Source: Clostridia bacterium
GTDB taxonomy: Bacteria; Bacillota; Clostridia; Christensenellales; Borkfalkiaceae
Assembly: GCA_900770945.1 (NCBI GenBank)
Contig: CAAGME010000006.1
Location: forward strand, 57,257 to 121,256
Direction: 5' to 3'
DNA length: 64,000 bases
Made by a program: the position numbers and the translations under genes. Shown here piece after piece: positions 16,553 to 26,337 of the stretch. The notes below the pieces were generated by a model. It saw nothing but the letters and a program-made list of their open reading frames with translations. It made no database searches and was not told the DNA's origin. Each line of letters opens with the position of its first letter. Positions within the stretch are counted from its first letter, which is position 1.

Positions 16553-18784
16553 TCAGATTGCTTTAAAAATACGTACGCAGACAGCCGTCATATCGTCTTG
16601 GGCAACGCCGCCGGACAAATCGAGGGCGCGGCGAATAACGCTGTCGCACAAAGCTTGCGGGTTTTTGCGCGGAGCGGTCTTTAAAAATTCGATAAATTCC
16701 GAAGACGAGGCGAAAGAATCGGTCACGCCGTCGGAGAGCATAAGCACCATGTCTCCGTCGCTCAAAACGGCGTTGGCGGTTGCGGGACGCAAATCGTCGA
16801 GTATGCCGAGCGGGAGTGACGAGCCTTCTATGAACTTTAACCCTTCCTCGGACACGATAAATCCGTACGGCGCGCCGATTTTGATAAAGTCGCAAGCCCC
16901 GTCGTTTAAGTTTGTCACGGCGATGTCAACCGCGGAAAAATTATCGTCGGTTGCGGCGGATAAAATCTTGTTGACGAGTTTGAGTGCGGCTTCGGAGGAA
17001 ATGCCCGCGCGGTAAAAACTTTCGATAAGAGTGAGCGCGGCGTCGGTCGTGTCTTGCGCCGTTTTGCCGCTGCCCATGCCGTCCGAAAGCGCGACAAGGA
17101 ATTTTGAGCGGTCTAATTTTATGAGAGAATGAGCGTCGCCGCAAGCTTCGGAAGCATATTTCGTGACGGAATTAACGCCGAAAACGGCGTCGAGAGGGGG
17201 CGACGGCACAAACGAGAACGCTGCGCCGTCGCTTAAAACGGGCGTTACGGACGAAAGGGCGATTTTTTCATTCACCGCTTTGGAAAGGGCTTCGGCAAGC
17301 ATTTTTCCGTCGGCGGTGTTTTTTGCATATACGGAAATGCGTTTTTCTTTCCCTTCGCCCGTAACGAGCAGACCGCGGACGCTTATGCCCTTTGCCCGCA
17401 ATTTTTTGTAAATGGCTTTTTCCTCGCTCACGGAAACGGAGGCGGGAGAAGAGTAGCGGAACGCCGTATCTTTTAAGCACTCGGAAACGCCTTTCGCAAA
17501 AAGAGCAAGTATCTCTGTCGTCTCGCGCGAGCGTTCCTTTTCCCGAATTTTTTCGCAGTTTTCGCTTATCGCCTTGTTTATTTCGAAAATCATTCCGTTC
17601 GGGTATCCGCACCCGTCGAGGAATTGTTTGGTCAAATCGACAAGCGTAACCCGACCTTTCGCTATGCCGAGTTCTATTATTTTAGTCATTTCCTCGTCGG
17701 AGGGGAAGTTTGCGCGCGCGCAACGATTATAAAGCGAACAACTTTTGCAGGATTGTAAAGTCTTTTCTACTATCTTTTTTACGTCCGGTCCGTCGTCGGC
17801 TCCGCGGAGCTTTTCTATAGAATAATTCATGCCCGAAAAGACTTCCGCCAAGTCGTAAAGTTTTGCCGAAAGCTCGCCGCGCGTTCTTGAAATGGCTTCT
17901 TTGGTAAGCACGTTTTCCGCGTTTTTGGGGCTTAACCGAACGAGCGAAGAGTAGACGGAAGAGGGAATGAGCGCGAACAAAAGTCCGCCTATAAGCAGGC
18001 TAACGCCCTGTATCGCGTCAAACGAAGAATAAATATCGGTAAAGGTATAGAGAAGAAACTCAACGCCGACGGGAGCAAGCGCGGCAAGAAACGGAGTTAC
18101 GCCCATAAAAAGCGAAACACCCAATGCGTAACACAAAAAGACCGCCGCGTACGCAGGGTTGAAAGTGGCAAGCGGCACGCACAAAACGCCGGCAAGAGCA
18201 TAACTTTTTCCTCTTAGCTTTGTTGCGGCGAGAATAAAGAAAACGGCGACGCCCTTGTAGATATCGATTCCGACGAGATTATTCAGCCCGAAAAAAAGCG
18301 CGCAGATAAAAAGGGAAAGACAAGCCCCCTCGGCAACGGACATTTCCTCCGTGTACGAAGAGGTTTTTATGAGTCTCACGGCTTCTGCACACACAAGCGA
18401 AAACAGCGCGATAATCGACGTATAGACTAACTTTAAGTAAATTTTGCCTTCGCCCGTTACTATATAAACTGCGCAAGAAGCAAAGATATAGAGGGCGATT
18501 TCCGCGCCCGCGACTTTTTCCTTTTTACGGTACACCGCGGCAAGCGAAGCTATCACCGCCGTCATTACGCTTGCGGCGATAATCATAGGTACGCTCGGCG
18601 TTACGGCAAACGAAAGTAAAAACGCAACCGCCGCGGGAACGAGCGGATAACCGCCGAAGCACAGCGCGCAAAAAAGCGACAGCGCGAGAGGAAGATCAAA
18701 CGCGGCGTTCAAAAGCGCGAAGCAAAGCGTTATAAGCAAAAATATTCCAGTATACTTTAACTTTTCTTTCATTGTTTTTTCCAT
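16553..18784 (-). CDS. spoIIE: Stage II sporulation protein E (PP2C-type phosphatase)
   Basis: SpoIIE dephosphorylates the anti-anti-sigma factor SpoIIAA at the asymmetric septum, which activates sigma-F in the forespore. The 743-aa protein has about ten membrane segments in the first 300 residues, a cytoplasmic regulatory region with a Cys cluster (CKSCSLYNRC near 345), and a C-terminal PP2C phosphatase from about residue 560 (LVALSDGMGSG, then MLSDGVTD, then AQDDMTAVCVRIF). Length is slightly below the usual 800 or so. Two in-frame ATGs (18784 and 18772) are possible starts; neither has a good ribosome site. A Spo0A-box-like site lies about 75 bp upstream, as expected for this gene. It shows that the organism can sporulate. 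Confidence 0.95.
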   Translation of the reverse strand: MEKTMKEKLKYTGIFLLITLCFALLNAAFDLPLALSLFCALCFGGYPLVPAAVAFLLSFAVTPSVPMIIAASVMTAVIASLAAVYRKKEKVAGAEIALYIFASCAVYIVTGEGKIYLKLVYTSIIALFSLVCAEAVRLIKTSSYTEEMSVAEGACLSLFICALFFGLNNLVGIDIYKGVAVFFILAATKLRGKSYALAGVLCVPLATFNPAYAAVFLCYALGVSLFMGVTPFLAALAPVGVEFLLYTFTDIYSSFDAIQGVSLLIGGLLFALIPSSVYSSLVRLSPKNAENVLTKEAISRTRGELSAKLYDLAEVFSGMNYSIEKLRGADDGPDVKKIVEKTLQSCKSCSLYNRCARANFPSDEEMTKIIELGIAKGRVTLVDLTKQFLDGCGYPNGMIFEINKAISENCEKIREKERSRETTEILALFAKGVSECLKDTAFRYSSPASVSVSEEKAIYKKLRAKGISVRGLLVTGEGKEKRISVYAKNTADGKMLAEALSKAVNEKIALSSVTPVLSDGAAFSFVPSPPLDAVFGVNSVTKYASEACGDAHSLIKLDRSKFLVALSDGMGSGKTAQDTTDAALTLIESFYRAGISSEAALKLVNKILSAATDDNFSAVDIAVTNLNDGACDFIKIGAPYGFIVSEEGLKFIEGSSLPLGILDDLRPATANAVLSDGDMVLMLSDGVTDSFASSSEFIEFLKTAPRKNPQALCDSVIRRALDLSGGVAQDDMTAVCVRIFKAI

Positions 18785-18854
18785 GGGCGCGATAGGCGGT
18801 TCCCGTATCCTTATATATAATCGCTTCGATTGTACAATAAAAAGAGTGCGATGA

Positions 18855-18863
18855 TTTGTCGAA
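18855..18863 (+). promoter_or_regulatory. Candidate Spo0A box upstream of spoIIE
   Basis: TTTGTCGAA matches the 0A-box core TGTCGAA. It lies 71 bp upstream of the spoIIE start, and spoIIE is a classic Spo0A-activated gene. Confidence 0.55.
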
Positions 18864-18879
18864 TAGTAGAGTTTAAAAG

Positions 18880-19030
18880 AAATTGCGGTCGAATTTATAT
18901 AATATTTTTAATTCGCTTTCACTCGTGCTTTACGCACGAATATCGATTGCCGAAGGCAAATATCGACCGCTTAAAAAGCGGTATATCGATTTCCCGCGGG
19001 CGGGCAAATATCGAGTGCGCAACGCGCACA
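18880..19030. repeat. Hairpin-string repeat, copy 1 (ATATCGA spacers)
   Basis: After an AT-rich lead-in and CGCTTTCACTCG, five short hairpins of different sequence follow in a row (for example CGTGC/GCACG, TTGCC/GGCAA, CCGCTT/AAGCGG, GTGCGC/GCGCAC), separated by four copies of ATATCGA. Related strings lie at 25417-25517, 48891-48937 and 57589-57682, and a lead-in with one hairpin at 59535-59620. No protein-coding potential was seen in this 560-bp gap between spoIIE and the lipoprotein gene. Confidence 0.75.
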
Positions 19031-19246
19031 TTTTTTATGAACACTGTTCAAAAAACAACCCTTTTCAACCCTCAAATTCACGATTACGTCGTTTTTTTCG
19101 CAAGTTGCGTCACTTTTTAACACAAAATACAAAAGATATGCTATACTTTCTTCGCAATTGATAGTGACAAAAAACGATATTTTCGCTTAGGCGATAATAT
19201 TACATAATTTAATATGTTCTCCGAAAAGGTAGGCGTTTTCAGGCTC

Positions 19247-19288
19247 GCCCCTCTCCGGGGAGGGGCTTTTGCTCGACTGAGCAAAAGC
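19247..19288 (+). repeat. Double hairpin upstream of cassette B
   Basis: GCCCCTC/GAGGGGC (19247-19266) is followed directly by GCTTTTGCTC/GAGCAAAAGC (19265-19288, loop GACT). A very similar pair lies at 26257-26304. The first hairpin followed by TTTT could be a terminator. Confidence 0.65.
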
Positions 19289-19348
19289 ATATAACATAAC
19301 GGCAAAAACGGATACTGTCCGTAAAAATAACTAAAAGGAGTTAAACAC

Positions 19349-21262
19349 ATGAAAGGCAAATTGAAACTTATGCTTCTTGGCGTATTGACGTTTGTTCTCG
19401 CGCTTTCGCTTTTCGGATTTGTCGGCTGCGCAAACAGCGGCAACGATTCGGGCGGGGCAATCGTCAATCCGCCGGAAAAGCAATGCGAAGTTACGGCTGT
19501 TACGCTGTCCTACAACGGAGGCGTGATAAACGGCGTTTTGTCTGCCGACCTGTCTATGAAAACGCTTGATTTAAGCGTCAGAGTAGACGGCGACGAGGGC
19601 GCGGACAAAACCGTAAAATTTTCGGTGGAAAACGAAAAAATCGCATACGTTGACAAAAAGGGGAAAGTCATGTTAAAACGCGCGGGCGAAACGATGATTA
19701 CCGCTACCGCGGGCGACGTTTCGTCGAAATTCGTTCTCGTGGTCGGCGCGGGCGACGCGCTTTCCTATCCCGTCACCATTAACGGGGGCAGAGCGGACAA
19801 AACGACCGCCGCGGAGGGCGAATACGTTAAGTTGACGCCCGAAGTTCCCATGGGAAAAAGGTTTGTTGAATGGTCGTTTAGCGCGGGCGTTACCTGGGTT
19901 AACGGCTCGTCTTTCCGTATGCCCGCTACTTCCGTTACGGTAACAGCCGTGTACAAGGACGTTTTGTACACTCTCAACGTAATCGGCGCAACGGTGAAAC
20001 GCGCGGGTCCGAGTATGAACCCCGTCGGCGAATACCGCGGCAACACCAAAAACGGATCCGACCCCGCTTACGACATTATGAAGTACGAAGTGGCGCACGC
20101 AGCGGAAGTCGTTATAGAGCCGCTCGGCATAAAGGGCAAAGCCTTTGTAGGGTTTGATAAAGACGTTAAGAACAACCGTGTGGGCAACGTTGCGGAAGGC
20201 GAGTACACGTTTAACATGGACGCAAGCGACGTCACGATTACGGGCATTTATTCGGCGGAAACAAAGGAAACAATGGGTTCGAGCGGCGGAAGAACTCCCT
20301 TCAACTTGACTTCGAAAGGTTTCAAGTATATAACTAAAGGCAGACCTGCCGGCGAAGCTTTGGATACGGACCTTAACGAAGCGAACGGCTACCGCTTTGC
20401 TATCCCCGCAGACACCGCGGCAAGCATCGACTACCCCGAAAACATAACGATAGGCGCAAACGGCTTTGACACGATGACCGGTACGAGACTTGCTTTCGTT
20501 ACCTTCAAAAACCGTCATACGAGCTTACCCGTAACCGTTGAATGGTATTTGAGTTATCAGGGTTGCGGCACAACGACGGGAAGAGTAACGGTAGGACCGA
20601 GCGAAGTTAAAAAAGTCGTATGCTCCGTTTCTATCGGCGCGCAGGGCGCACCGTGGAGCGGATTCTGTGTAAGAAAGTCTGTCGGCGGCTCTTCTTCCGA
20701 CACCGTTCTTCTCGACATGACCATTTCCACCGCAGTGCAGTACCCGGACGGAGACAAAACGCTTTCCGTTGTCGGCGAACCCGAGGTTTTGGACGACTCC
20801 AACTTTGCGGTAGGCTCCAACATGAGAAATTACGACGCCGTTTCCAACGGTCGTATTCTGAACTATCACAACGCTTACATCGGCGACAAGACTTACGCGT
20901 ACACGAGCGGATTTCACGGCGAAATAACAAATCTTCCTAAATTCGACCCCGAAAACCCGACCGTTACATTATACATAAAGGCAATCAACAACGCATTTAT
21001 GCTTACCGAAAGAGGAAGCGGCTTCAACATCGTCGTGGCCAAGAACGAAGACTTCAGCGGCGAAGTTGACAAGCGAACCTTTGTAATGAGAACAGCCGGA
21101 CAAATCGAACTTTATAAGTTTGAAATAACGCGTGCGAGCGCGGACGAAAAAGTTTATATCTCGTTCGCTCCGTTCTTAGTTCCCGAGGAAGAAAATGTTA
21201 GTGAATGGCACAGCGCGACCTTCCAATACTTCTATAACGACGTTATAGGTTACGAGGAGTAA
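19349..21262 (+). CDS. Lipoprotein with Ig-like and InlB-type repeats (cassette B)
   Basis: The 637-aa protein has a lipoprotein signal peptide ending in FVGC (Cys about residue 26) and a short Gly/Ser/Asn linker. Residues about 45-135 form a Big_2-like Ig domain (VENEKIAYVDKKGKVMLKRAG). Residues about 138-300 contain two divergent InlB B-repeat-like units (YPVTINGG, then VEWSF, then VTVTAVYKD; and YTFNMDASDVTITGIYS). The C-terminal 330 residues are of no family I recognise, and may be beta-rich binding modules. ATG at 19349 has AAAGGAG 10 nt upstream. It precedes the GH3 gene by 5 nt, so the two are co-transcribed; a substrate-binding role is inferred from that. Confidence 0.8.
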   Translation: MKGKLKLMLLGVLTFVLALSLFGFVGCANSGNDSGGAIVNPPEKQCEVTAVTLSYNGGVINGVLSADLSMKTLDLSVRVDGDEGADKTVKFSVENEKIAYVDKKGKVMLKRAGETMITATAGDVSSKFVLVVGAGDALSYPVTINGGRADKTTAAEGEYVKLTPEVPMGKRFVEWSFSAGVTWVNGSSFRMPATSVTVTAVYKDVLYTLNVIGATVKRAGPSMNPVGEYRGNTKNGSDPAYDIMKYEVAHAAEVVIEPLGIKGKAFVGFDKDVKNNRVGNVAEGEYTFNMDASDVTITGIYSAETKETMGSSGGRTPFNLTSKGFKYITKGRPAGEALDTDLNEANGYRFAIPADTAASIDYPENITIGANGFDTMTGTRLAFVTFKNRHTSLPVTVEWYLSYQGCGTTTGRVTVGPSEVKKVVCSVSIGAQGAPWSGFCVRKSVGGSSSDTVLLDMTISTAVQYPDGDKTLSVVGEPEVLDDSNFAVGSNMRNYDAVSNGRILNYHNAYIGDKTYAYTSGFHGEITNLPKFDPENPTVTLYIKAINNAFMLTERGSGFNIVVAKNEDFSGEVDKRTFVMRTAGQIELYKFEITRASADEKVYISFAPFLVPEEENVSEWHSATFQYFYNDVIGYEE

Positions 21263-21267
21263 TAATT

Positions 21268-24200
21268 ATGAAGAAATTTAAAAAGATTGTTTTATCCGCA
21301 GCTTTGGCGGCGAGCATGCTGGTAGGCTTTGGCGCGACGTCGCTCGTTAAGCCCGCGGCAGAAAAAGTAGGACTTAACTATTACCTCTCCGATTACGATA
21401 CCAGAGCGGAAGCGATTGCCGCAGGTAGAGAATGGGTAAAGAAAGCCAACAAAGAGGGCGTTGTGCTTTTGAAAAACAAGGACAATGCGCTTCCTTTGGC
21501 GAAAGGCTCCAAGGTTACCGTTTTCGGTAAAAAACAAGGGGACATGTTCACGTATCTTGAAAGAGCGGGGCTTAAAGGCAACCGCGAAGCGTTAAGCTTT
21601 TACGGCAATAATTCCCGTTCGCCGTCATCGTACACGCCTATTTCCGGCAACACTACGGCAAACGGCAAAGCGATAGGCGAAACGCCCGTATCGTACCTTC
21701 AAAAAGACAGCGCGCTGGAAGCGACGTATAAGGACTACGCCGATATGGCTTTCGTAGTTTTTTATCGTAGCGGCGGCGAGGGACACGACAACCCGAGAAC
21801 GATGAAGTGGAACGGAAAATCCGTTACCGACAGAGATTCCGCGGGCGAAGCCAATCAACCCGTACCCGGAGCGAGAAGCATGGACGACCACTACTTGCAA
21901 CTCGACCAAAACGAAACCGACCTTCTCGCTTACGTTTGCGAAAAATTCGCAAAGGTCACGGTAATTTTAGCAAGCTCGTCCCAAATGGAAGTAGGATTTT
22001 TGGACGACCCCAAGCATTACGCGTATCACGACAATATCGTAGGCGGAATGTGGATAACGGGTACGGGACACGAAGGCGCGGCTTCCGTAATAGTAGGGGA
22101 AACTTCCCCGTCCGGCAGGACGGTTGATACCTGGGCGAGAGACTATAAGCTCGACCCCGTGTGGATGAACTTCGGCAACAACCTCGTCGAAGGCTCGTAT
22201 CAAAAGAAAGGCAACCTTTACGCAAACTACGCTACGGACGACGGCTATATGTCGAGCTACCGCGGCACTTACGTTATCTATAAGGAAGGCATATATTTAG
22301 GCTACCGCTACTACGAAACGCGCGGCTACACCGAGGGCTTGGATAAAGCTTACACAAGCGCGGCGGGCGAAGTACACGGCACCACGACGACGGAATGGAA
22401 CAACTGGTACGCCTCCCGCGTGTCATATCCGTTCGGTTACGGTCTTTCCTACACCACCTTTACGCAAGAAATCGTAGAAAAGAACTACAATGCGGGCGAC
22501 GCGCTCGACAAAAACGGGACGATAACCTGGAAGGTTAAAGTAACCAACACCGGCGCGGTCAGCGGCAAAGAGGTAGTTCAGCTTTACTACACTTCGCCTT
22601 ACACGACGGGCGGAATAGAAAAATCGCACGTCGTACTCGGCGCGTTCGCAAAAACCGCGGAAATAAAACCGGGCGAAAGCGACACCGTAACGCTCACGAT
22701 GAAAGTACGCGATATGGCTTCTTACGACTATAACGACGCCAACAAGAACGGATTCAAAGGTTACGAACTCGAAGAGGGCGACTACGTTCTTCGCCTAATG
22801 AAAAACGCTCACGAAGAAATAACTAACGTTACTTACAACGTGGCGGAAACGGCTAAGTTCGACAAGGACGAAGTTACGGGCAACACGGTCGAAAACCGTT
22901 TTGACAAGGTAAGCAACTATCTTTTGAACGACACCAAGGTAGAAAACGGCAATTACTATATGTCGAGAGCCGACTTTGCGGGTACCTTCCCCAAAACTTC
23001 ATTCAGAGAAGATATGCCGGAATGGGTTAAAAACGGACTTAACGAATGGGAAGTGAAAAACGGCAAGCAGACAAGAGACCCCGCGCTCGACCAAAACGAC
23101 CCCGAGTACACCGAAGTTATGCCGACTTTCGGCGCGAAAAACGGTATTAAGCTCGAAGATTTGCACGGACTTGACTATGACGACGAAAAGTACGAAAAAT
23201 TCCTCGACCAATTCACAAGAGATCAACTCGTTCAACTTCCCACGAGAGGTAACTACTGGACGGGTATCGACGCGCCCAACCTCGGCATAACCAAAACCTC
23301 CAACATAGACGGACCTTACGGCTTTACTCCGCAGTCGTTCGTAGGCAACGGCGCGGCAAAAGACTACGTCTGGTTTGGCGACGTTACGCTTTCGGCGGCT
23401 ACATGGAACGTAGAAATCGCTTACGAAAGAGGCAGAATAGCAGGCAACTTCGCATTGTGGGGAACGGGTGAAGAATACAACCGTATCGGCGGTTTCTACG
23501 CGCCCGCGGTAAACATTCATCGCTCGCCTTTCAGCGGCAGAAACAACGAATACTACTCCGAAGACGGATTTTTGACCGGTAAAATGGCGGCGGCGGAAGT
23601 GAGGGGCGCAAACGACAAGGGCTTCTATACTTACGTTAAGCACTTCGCCATAAACGACCAGGAAACCAACCGTCTCGGCATATGCACATGGCTCAACGAA
23701 CAGAGTATGAGAGAAATTTACCTCCGCTCTTTCGAAATCTGCGTAAAAGAAGGCAAAACGACGGGTATCATGTCTGCGCTCAACCGCTTAGGCTACACCT
23801 GGACGGGCGGCTGCCGCGAACTTTTAACCGACGTACTTCGCAACGAATGGGGCTTTAAGGGTACGGTTGTAACCGACTCCTATATGGGCGACAACTCCAA
23901 CCTTTCTAACTTCGACCAGAAGATAAGGGCGGGCGGAAACCTTGCGCTCGGCAATGCTTCCGTTAAGTACAACGGCGGCTCGGCCACGACTTATCACTAT
24001 TTAAGAAAAGCCGCTCACGGCATCTGCTACACGCTTGCGAACAGCGCGGCTTTAAACAAAGGAGCACACCCCGTTAAGGAAAAGGTAATAAAGAGTTACG
24101 AATCGGGCAGCGCGGCTCTCGGTATAGTCGGCGTGGAATATCGTTTCACCGTCGCAACCGCGAAAATCAATGTAGAGGCTTTCCCCGACGTAAAGGCGGA

Positions 24201-25332
24201 AGACATTAAATACACGCTTGCCGAAGGCAGCAAACAGCTCCCCAAGGGTTTGACGATGGCAGAAGACGGCATGATTAGCGGCGTACCCCAAAAAGAAGCC
24301 AACAACCACAAAATAACCGTTGTGGCGACTTATCTGGATGAAAGCGTTGCTGCCGACTTCTACTTCAACATCATAAGCGCGGACGGCGCGATAATCTATC
24401 GCCCGGAAAACGCGAACTTAGGCACGGCATACGTCGGCAGCAGCGTTATTTTGAACGTTGCGGAAGCGGAAATTTACGTTAAGGACGCCACCGAAGAGGA
24501 AATCGCGGCTTTGCCGTCGGTGACCTACGAATTAGGCTCCGACACGGTGCTTCCCGAGGGCTTGACGCTCTCCGAAACGGGCGTAATCTACGGCGTACCG
24601 ACAAAAGGTTGCAGAGATTATAAGATTAAGATAATGGCTAAGGCTTTAGGGTACAGAAGCGTCGAAGCGGAGTACACCTTAAACATTCTTAACGAAATGT
24701 TGTTCTTCCCGAGAACTCTCGCGGACGGGAAAGCCGGTTGCTCCTACGGCGACAGAATAGAACCCGCCGATTGCGCGGACACCGTTAAGTATCGCCTTAA
24801 AGACGGCAGTAAGCTTCCCGACGGCTTAAAGCTTACGGAGGCAGGTTATATCATCGGAACACCGACCGTAGCCGTAACCGATTATAAGTTTATCGTCGAA
24901 GCGTATAGTGCGTTTGCGGACACTCTCGAAGCCGAATATTCCATTACGATAGGCTTGTCGTTTGCGAAAGGCTTGACTCTTGCCGACGGCAAAGCGGGCG
25001 AAGAATACCTCGGCGACATCGCCATGGCAAGCGGCGCGGACAACATTAAGTATTCGCTCAAAAAAGGAACTCTCCCCGAGGGCTTGACTCTTTCCGAAAA
25101 CGGCGAAATCACAGGTACTCCGACAAAAGCCGGCGTATATACGCTAACGTTCGGGGCCTTGGCAGAAGGCGTTGAAGAAGACGAAGTAACGCTTACGCTT
25201 TACGTTGCGAACGCCGAAGTAAAAGAAACAAAATCGGGCTGTAACGGTGCTATAGCGGGACTTCTGCCCTCTGTTTGTAGCCTCGGCATGCTTGCTTTTG
25301 CGGTAGCTTTAAGAAAGAAAAAAGAAGAATAA
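21268..25332 (+). CDS. Large secreted GH3-family beta-glycosidase with four Ig-like modules and C-terminal anchor (cassette B)
   Basis: The 1354-aa protein begins with a signal peptide (about residues 1-32). The GH3 parts are in permuted order: sandwich domain (NKEGVVLLKNKDNALPLAKG), FnIII-like domain (GKEVVQLYYTSPYTTGGIEK), then the catalytic barrel with SNIDGPYGF, NIHRSPFSGRNNEYYSEDG and nucleophile Asp870 in GTVVTDSY. Four tandem He_PIG/cadherin-like modules follow (about 950-1315), each with a LP.GL.....G.I.G.P core. The end is SGCNGAIAGLL, a hydrophobic segment and RKKKEE, which resembles a surface-anchoring tail without LPXTG. The N-terminal membrane anchor of the other two GH3 enzymes is absent. 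The ATG follows GAGGAG. Confidence 0.9.
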   Translation: MKKFKKIVLSAALAASMLVGFGATSLVKPAAEKVGLNYYLSDYDTRAEAIAAGREWVKKANKEGVVLLKNKDNALPLAKGSKVTVFGKKQGDMFTYLERAGLKGNREALSFYGNNSRSPSSYTPISGNTTANGKAIGETPVSYLQKDSALEATYKDYADMAFVVFYRSGGEGHDNPRTMKWNGKSVTDRDSAGEANQPVPGARSMDDHYLQLDQNETDLLAYVCEKFAKVTVILASSSQMEVGFLDDPKHYAYHDNIVGGMWITGTGHEGAASVIVGETSPSGRTVDTWARDYKLDPVWMNFGNNLVEGSYQKKGNLYANYATDDGYMSSYRGTYVIYKEGIYLGYRYYETRGYTEGLDKAYTSAAGEVHGTTTTEWNNWYASRVSYPFGYGLSYTTFTQEIVEKNYNAGDALDKNGTITWKVKVTNTGAVSGKEVVQLYYTSPYTTGGIEKSHVVLGAFAKTAEIKPGESDTVTLTMKVRDMASYDYNDANKNGFKGYELEEGDYVLRLMKNAHEEITNVTYNVAETAKFDKDEVTGNTVENRFDKVSNYLLNDTKVENGNYYMSRADFAGTFPKTSFREDMPEWVKNGLNEWEVKNGKQTRDPALDQNDPEYTEVMPTFGAKNGIKLEDLHGLDYDDEKYEKFLDQFTRDQLVQLPTRGNYWTGIDAPNLGITKTSNIDGPYGFTPQSFVGNGAAKDYVWFGDVTLSAATWNVEIAYERGRIAGNFALWGTGEEYNRIGGFYAPAVNIHRSPFSGRNNEYYSEDGFLTGKMAAAEVRGANDKGFYTYVKHFAINDQETNRLGICTWLNEQSMREIYLRSFEICVKEGKTTGIMSALNRLGYTWTGGCRELLTDVLRNEWGFKGTVVTDSYMGDNSNLSNFDQKIRAGGNLALGNASVKYNGGSATTYHYLRKAAHGICYTLANSAALNKGAHPVKEKVIKSYESGSAALGIVGVEYRFTVATAKINVEAFPDVKAEDIKYTLAEGSKQLPKGLTMAEDGMISGVPQKEANNHKITVVATYLDESVAADFYFNIISADGAIIYRPENANLGTAYVGSSVILNVAEAEIYVKDATEEEIAALPSVTYELGSDTVLPEGLTLSETGVIYGVPTKGCRDYKIKIMAKALGYRSVEAEYTLNILNEMLFFPRTLADGKAGCSYGDRIEPADCADTVKYRLKDGSKLPDGLKLTEAGYIIGTPTVAVTDYKFIVEAYSAFADTLEAEYSITIGLSFAKGLTLADGKAGEEYLGDIAMASGADNIKYSLKKGTLPEGLTLSENGEITGTPTKAGVYTLTFGALAEGVEEDEVTLTLYVANAEVKETKSGCNGAIAGLLPSVCSLGMLAFAVALRKKKEE

Positions 25333-25344
25333 AAGACGGTGTTC

Positions 25345-25520
25345 TTTAGTCCGACCTTCCCCCTTGTGGGGAAGGGGGACCGTCGTCGCGGCGACGGTGG
25401 ATGAGGGGACAATAAGTAAATCGATATTTGCACCAAAGGCGCAATCGATATGCCGCAAAGCGGCTCGATATTCGCACGCAAGCGTGCAATCGATATTCGT
25501 GCATTCGCACGATTGATTAT
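25345..25520. repeat. Composite intergenic repeat, copy 2 (GC-rich hairpins plus ATATCGA string)
   Basis: Two GC-rich hairpins (CTTCCCC/GGGGAAG near 25354-25375 and CCGTCG/CGACGG near 25380-25397) lead into GGTGGATGAGGGG. A string of small hairpins follows, separated by four TCGATAT copies (25417-25517). About 60 bp around CCGTCG...GTAAATCGATATTTG is nearly identical to 48845-48903. The repeat fills the gap between the GH3 gene and the next lipoprotein gene. Confidence 0.75.
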
Positions 25521-25550
25521 AGAAAAACAACACACAAGGAGTGTAAAAAA

Positions 25551-26219
25551 ATGAAACTAAAAAGACTTTTTACGGCGATAATCGCTACATTGCTCGTCAT
25601 TTGCTCGTTCGCGCTTACCGCTTGTGACAACGGCGGCGACGATTCTTCGACCTCGGGCGGCGGTTCGACGGGTAGCAAAGAACTCACTATGGAAGCGGAA
25701 TACATCAATCTCGACGGCGTAAAGGGTGCGGGGCTTTCCTCCGACCAGCAAGGCGTTCAGATGATTTACGGCGAAGGCACGGAAGCAGAAAAAAAGCTTT
25801 GGAGCAACGGCTATTACGTTTACTGCACGTATGCGACAAATCTTTCTCTTGAATTTAAGTTTACCGCGGATGCCGACGCGAACGGCTCCATATCGATGTT
25901 CCTCGGTTCCGAATGCGGCAACATAGACTTCGGACCGACCATTTTGAAAGTGGAACTTAACGGAAAGGAAATAACTTACACGCCGAAAAAGATTAACGTA
26001 AAACAACCAAACGAAATGACTTTTACGGAAGTTAAAGTAACGACCAACGCAAAAATCAAAAAGGGCGAAAACGTTATCAAACTTACCGTTCTCGAAAACA
26101 CTCTCCGCGCAAACGGCGGCACGGCGGGACCGTGCGTTGACTGCGTAAAGGTCAAAAGCACCACTAACTTAAGCTGGACTCCCAAGACCGATAACCCCTC
26201 CAAAAGAGGCGAAATGTAA
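25551..26219 (+). CDS. Small lipoprotein with one carbohydrate-binding-like module (cassette B)
   Basis: The 222-aa protein has a lipoprotein signal peptide ending in LTAC (Cys about residue 25), a Gly/Ser linker and a single beta-sandwich module (about 45-205). The module opens with LTMEAEYINLDGVKG, as CBM6/35 domains do, and ends with GPCVDCVKV, matching the NxDCVK signature of the cassette A lipoprotein modules. The ATG at 25551 has AAGGAG 11 nt upstream; longer in-frame extensions run through the repeat and are not credible. It likely holds polysaccharide near the GH3 enzyme. Confidence 0.78.
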   Translation: MKLKRLFTAIIATLLVICSFALTACDNGGDDSSTSGGGSTGSKELTMEAEYINLDGVKGAGLSSDQQGVQMIYGEGTEAEKKLWSNGYYVYCTYATNLSLEFKFTADADANGSISMFLGSECGNIDFGPTILKVELNGKEITYTPKKINVKQPNEMTFTEVKVTTNAKIKKGENVIKLTVLENTLRANGGTAGPCVDCVKVKSTTNLSWTPKTDNPSKRGEM

Positions 26220-26256
26220 CAAAAAAAACGCTCCCGAGAGGAAGTCTTTTTTAGAG

Positions 26257-26304
26257 GCTCCTCTCCCGGGAGAGGAGCTTTTGCTCGCGCAGGCGCGAGC
26301 AAAA
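26257..26304 (+). repeat. Double perfect hairpin before the first VIVTS peptide gene
   Basis: A 22-nt perfect palindrome (26257-26278, GCTCCTCTCCC and its complement) is followed without a gap by TTTTGCTCGCG/CGCGAGCAAAA (26279-26304). A different pair of perfect hairpins stands at the same place before the related gene at 44817. Confidence 0.75.
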
Positions 26305-26337
26305 ACAAAAAAATATCTTATCAGGGAGAATGAATTT

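Noticed and set aside
25417..25517. Possible CRISPR array
   Set aside because: The constant part is only 7-8 bp and the variable parts are themselves palindromes, so these are hairpin strings and not repeats with spacers.
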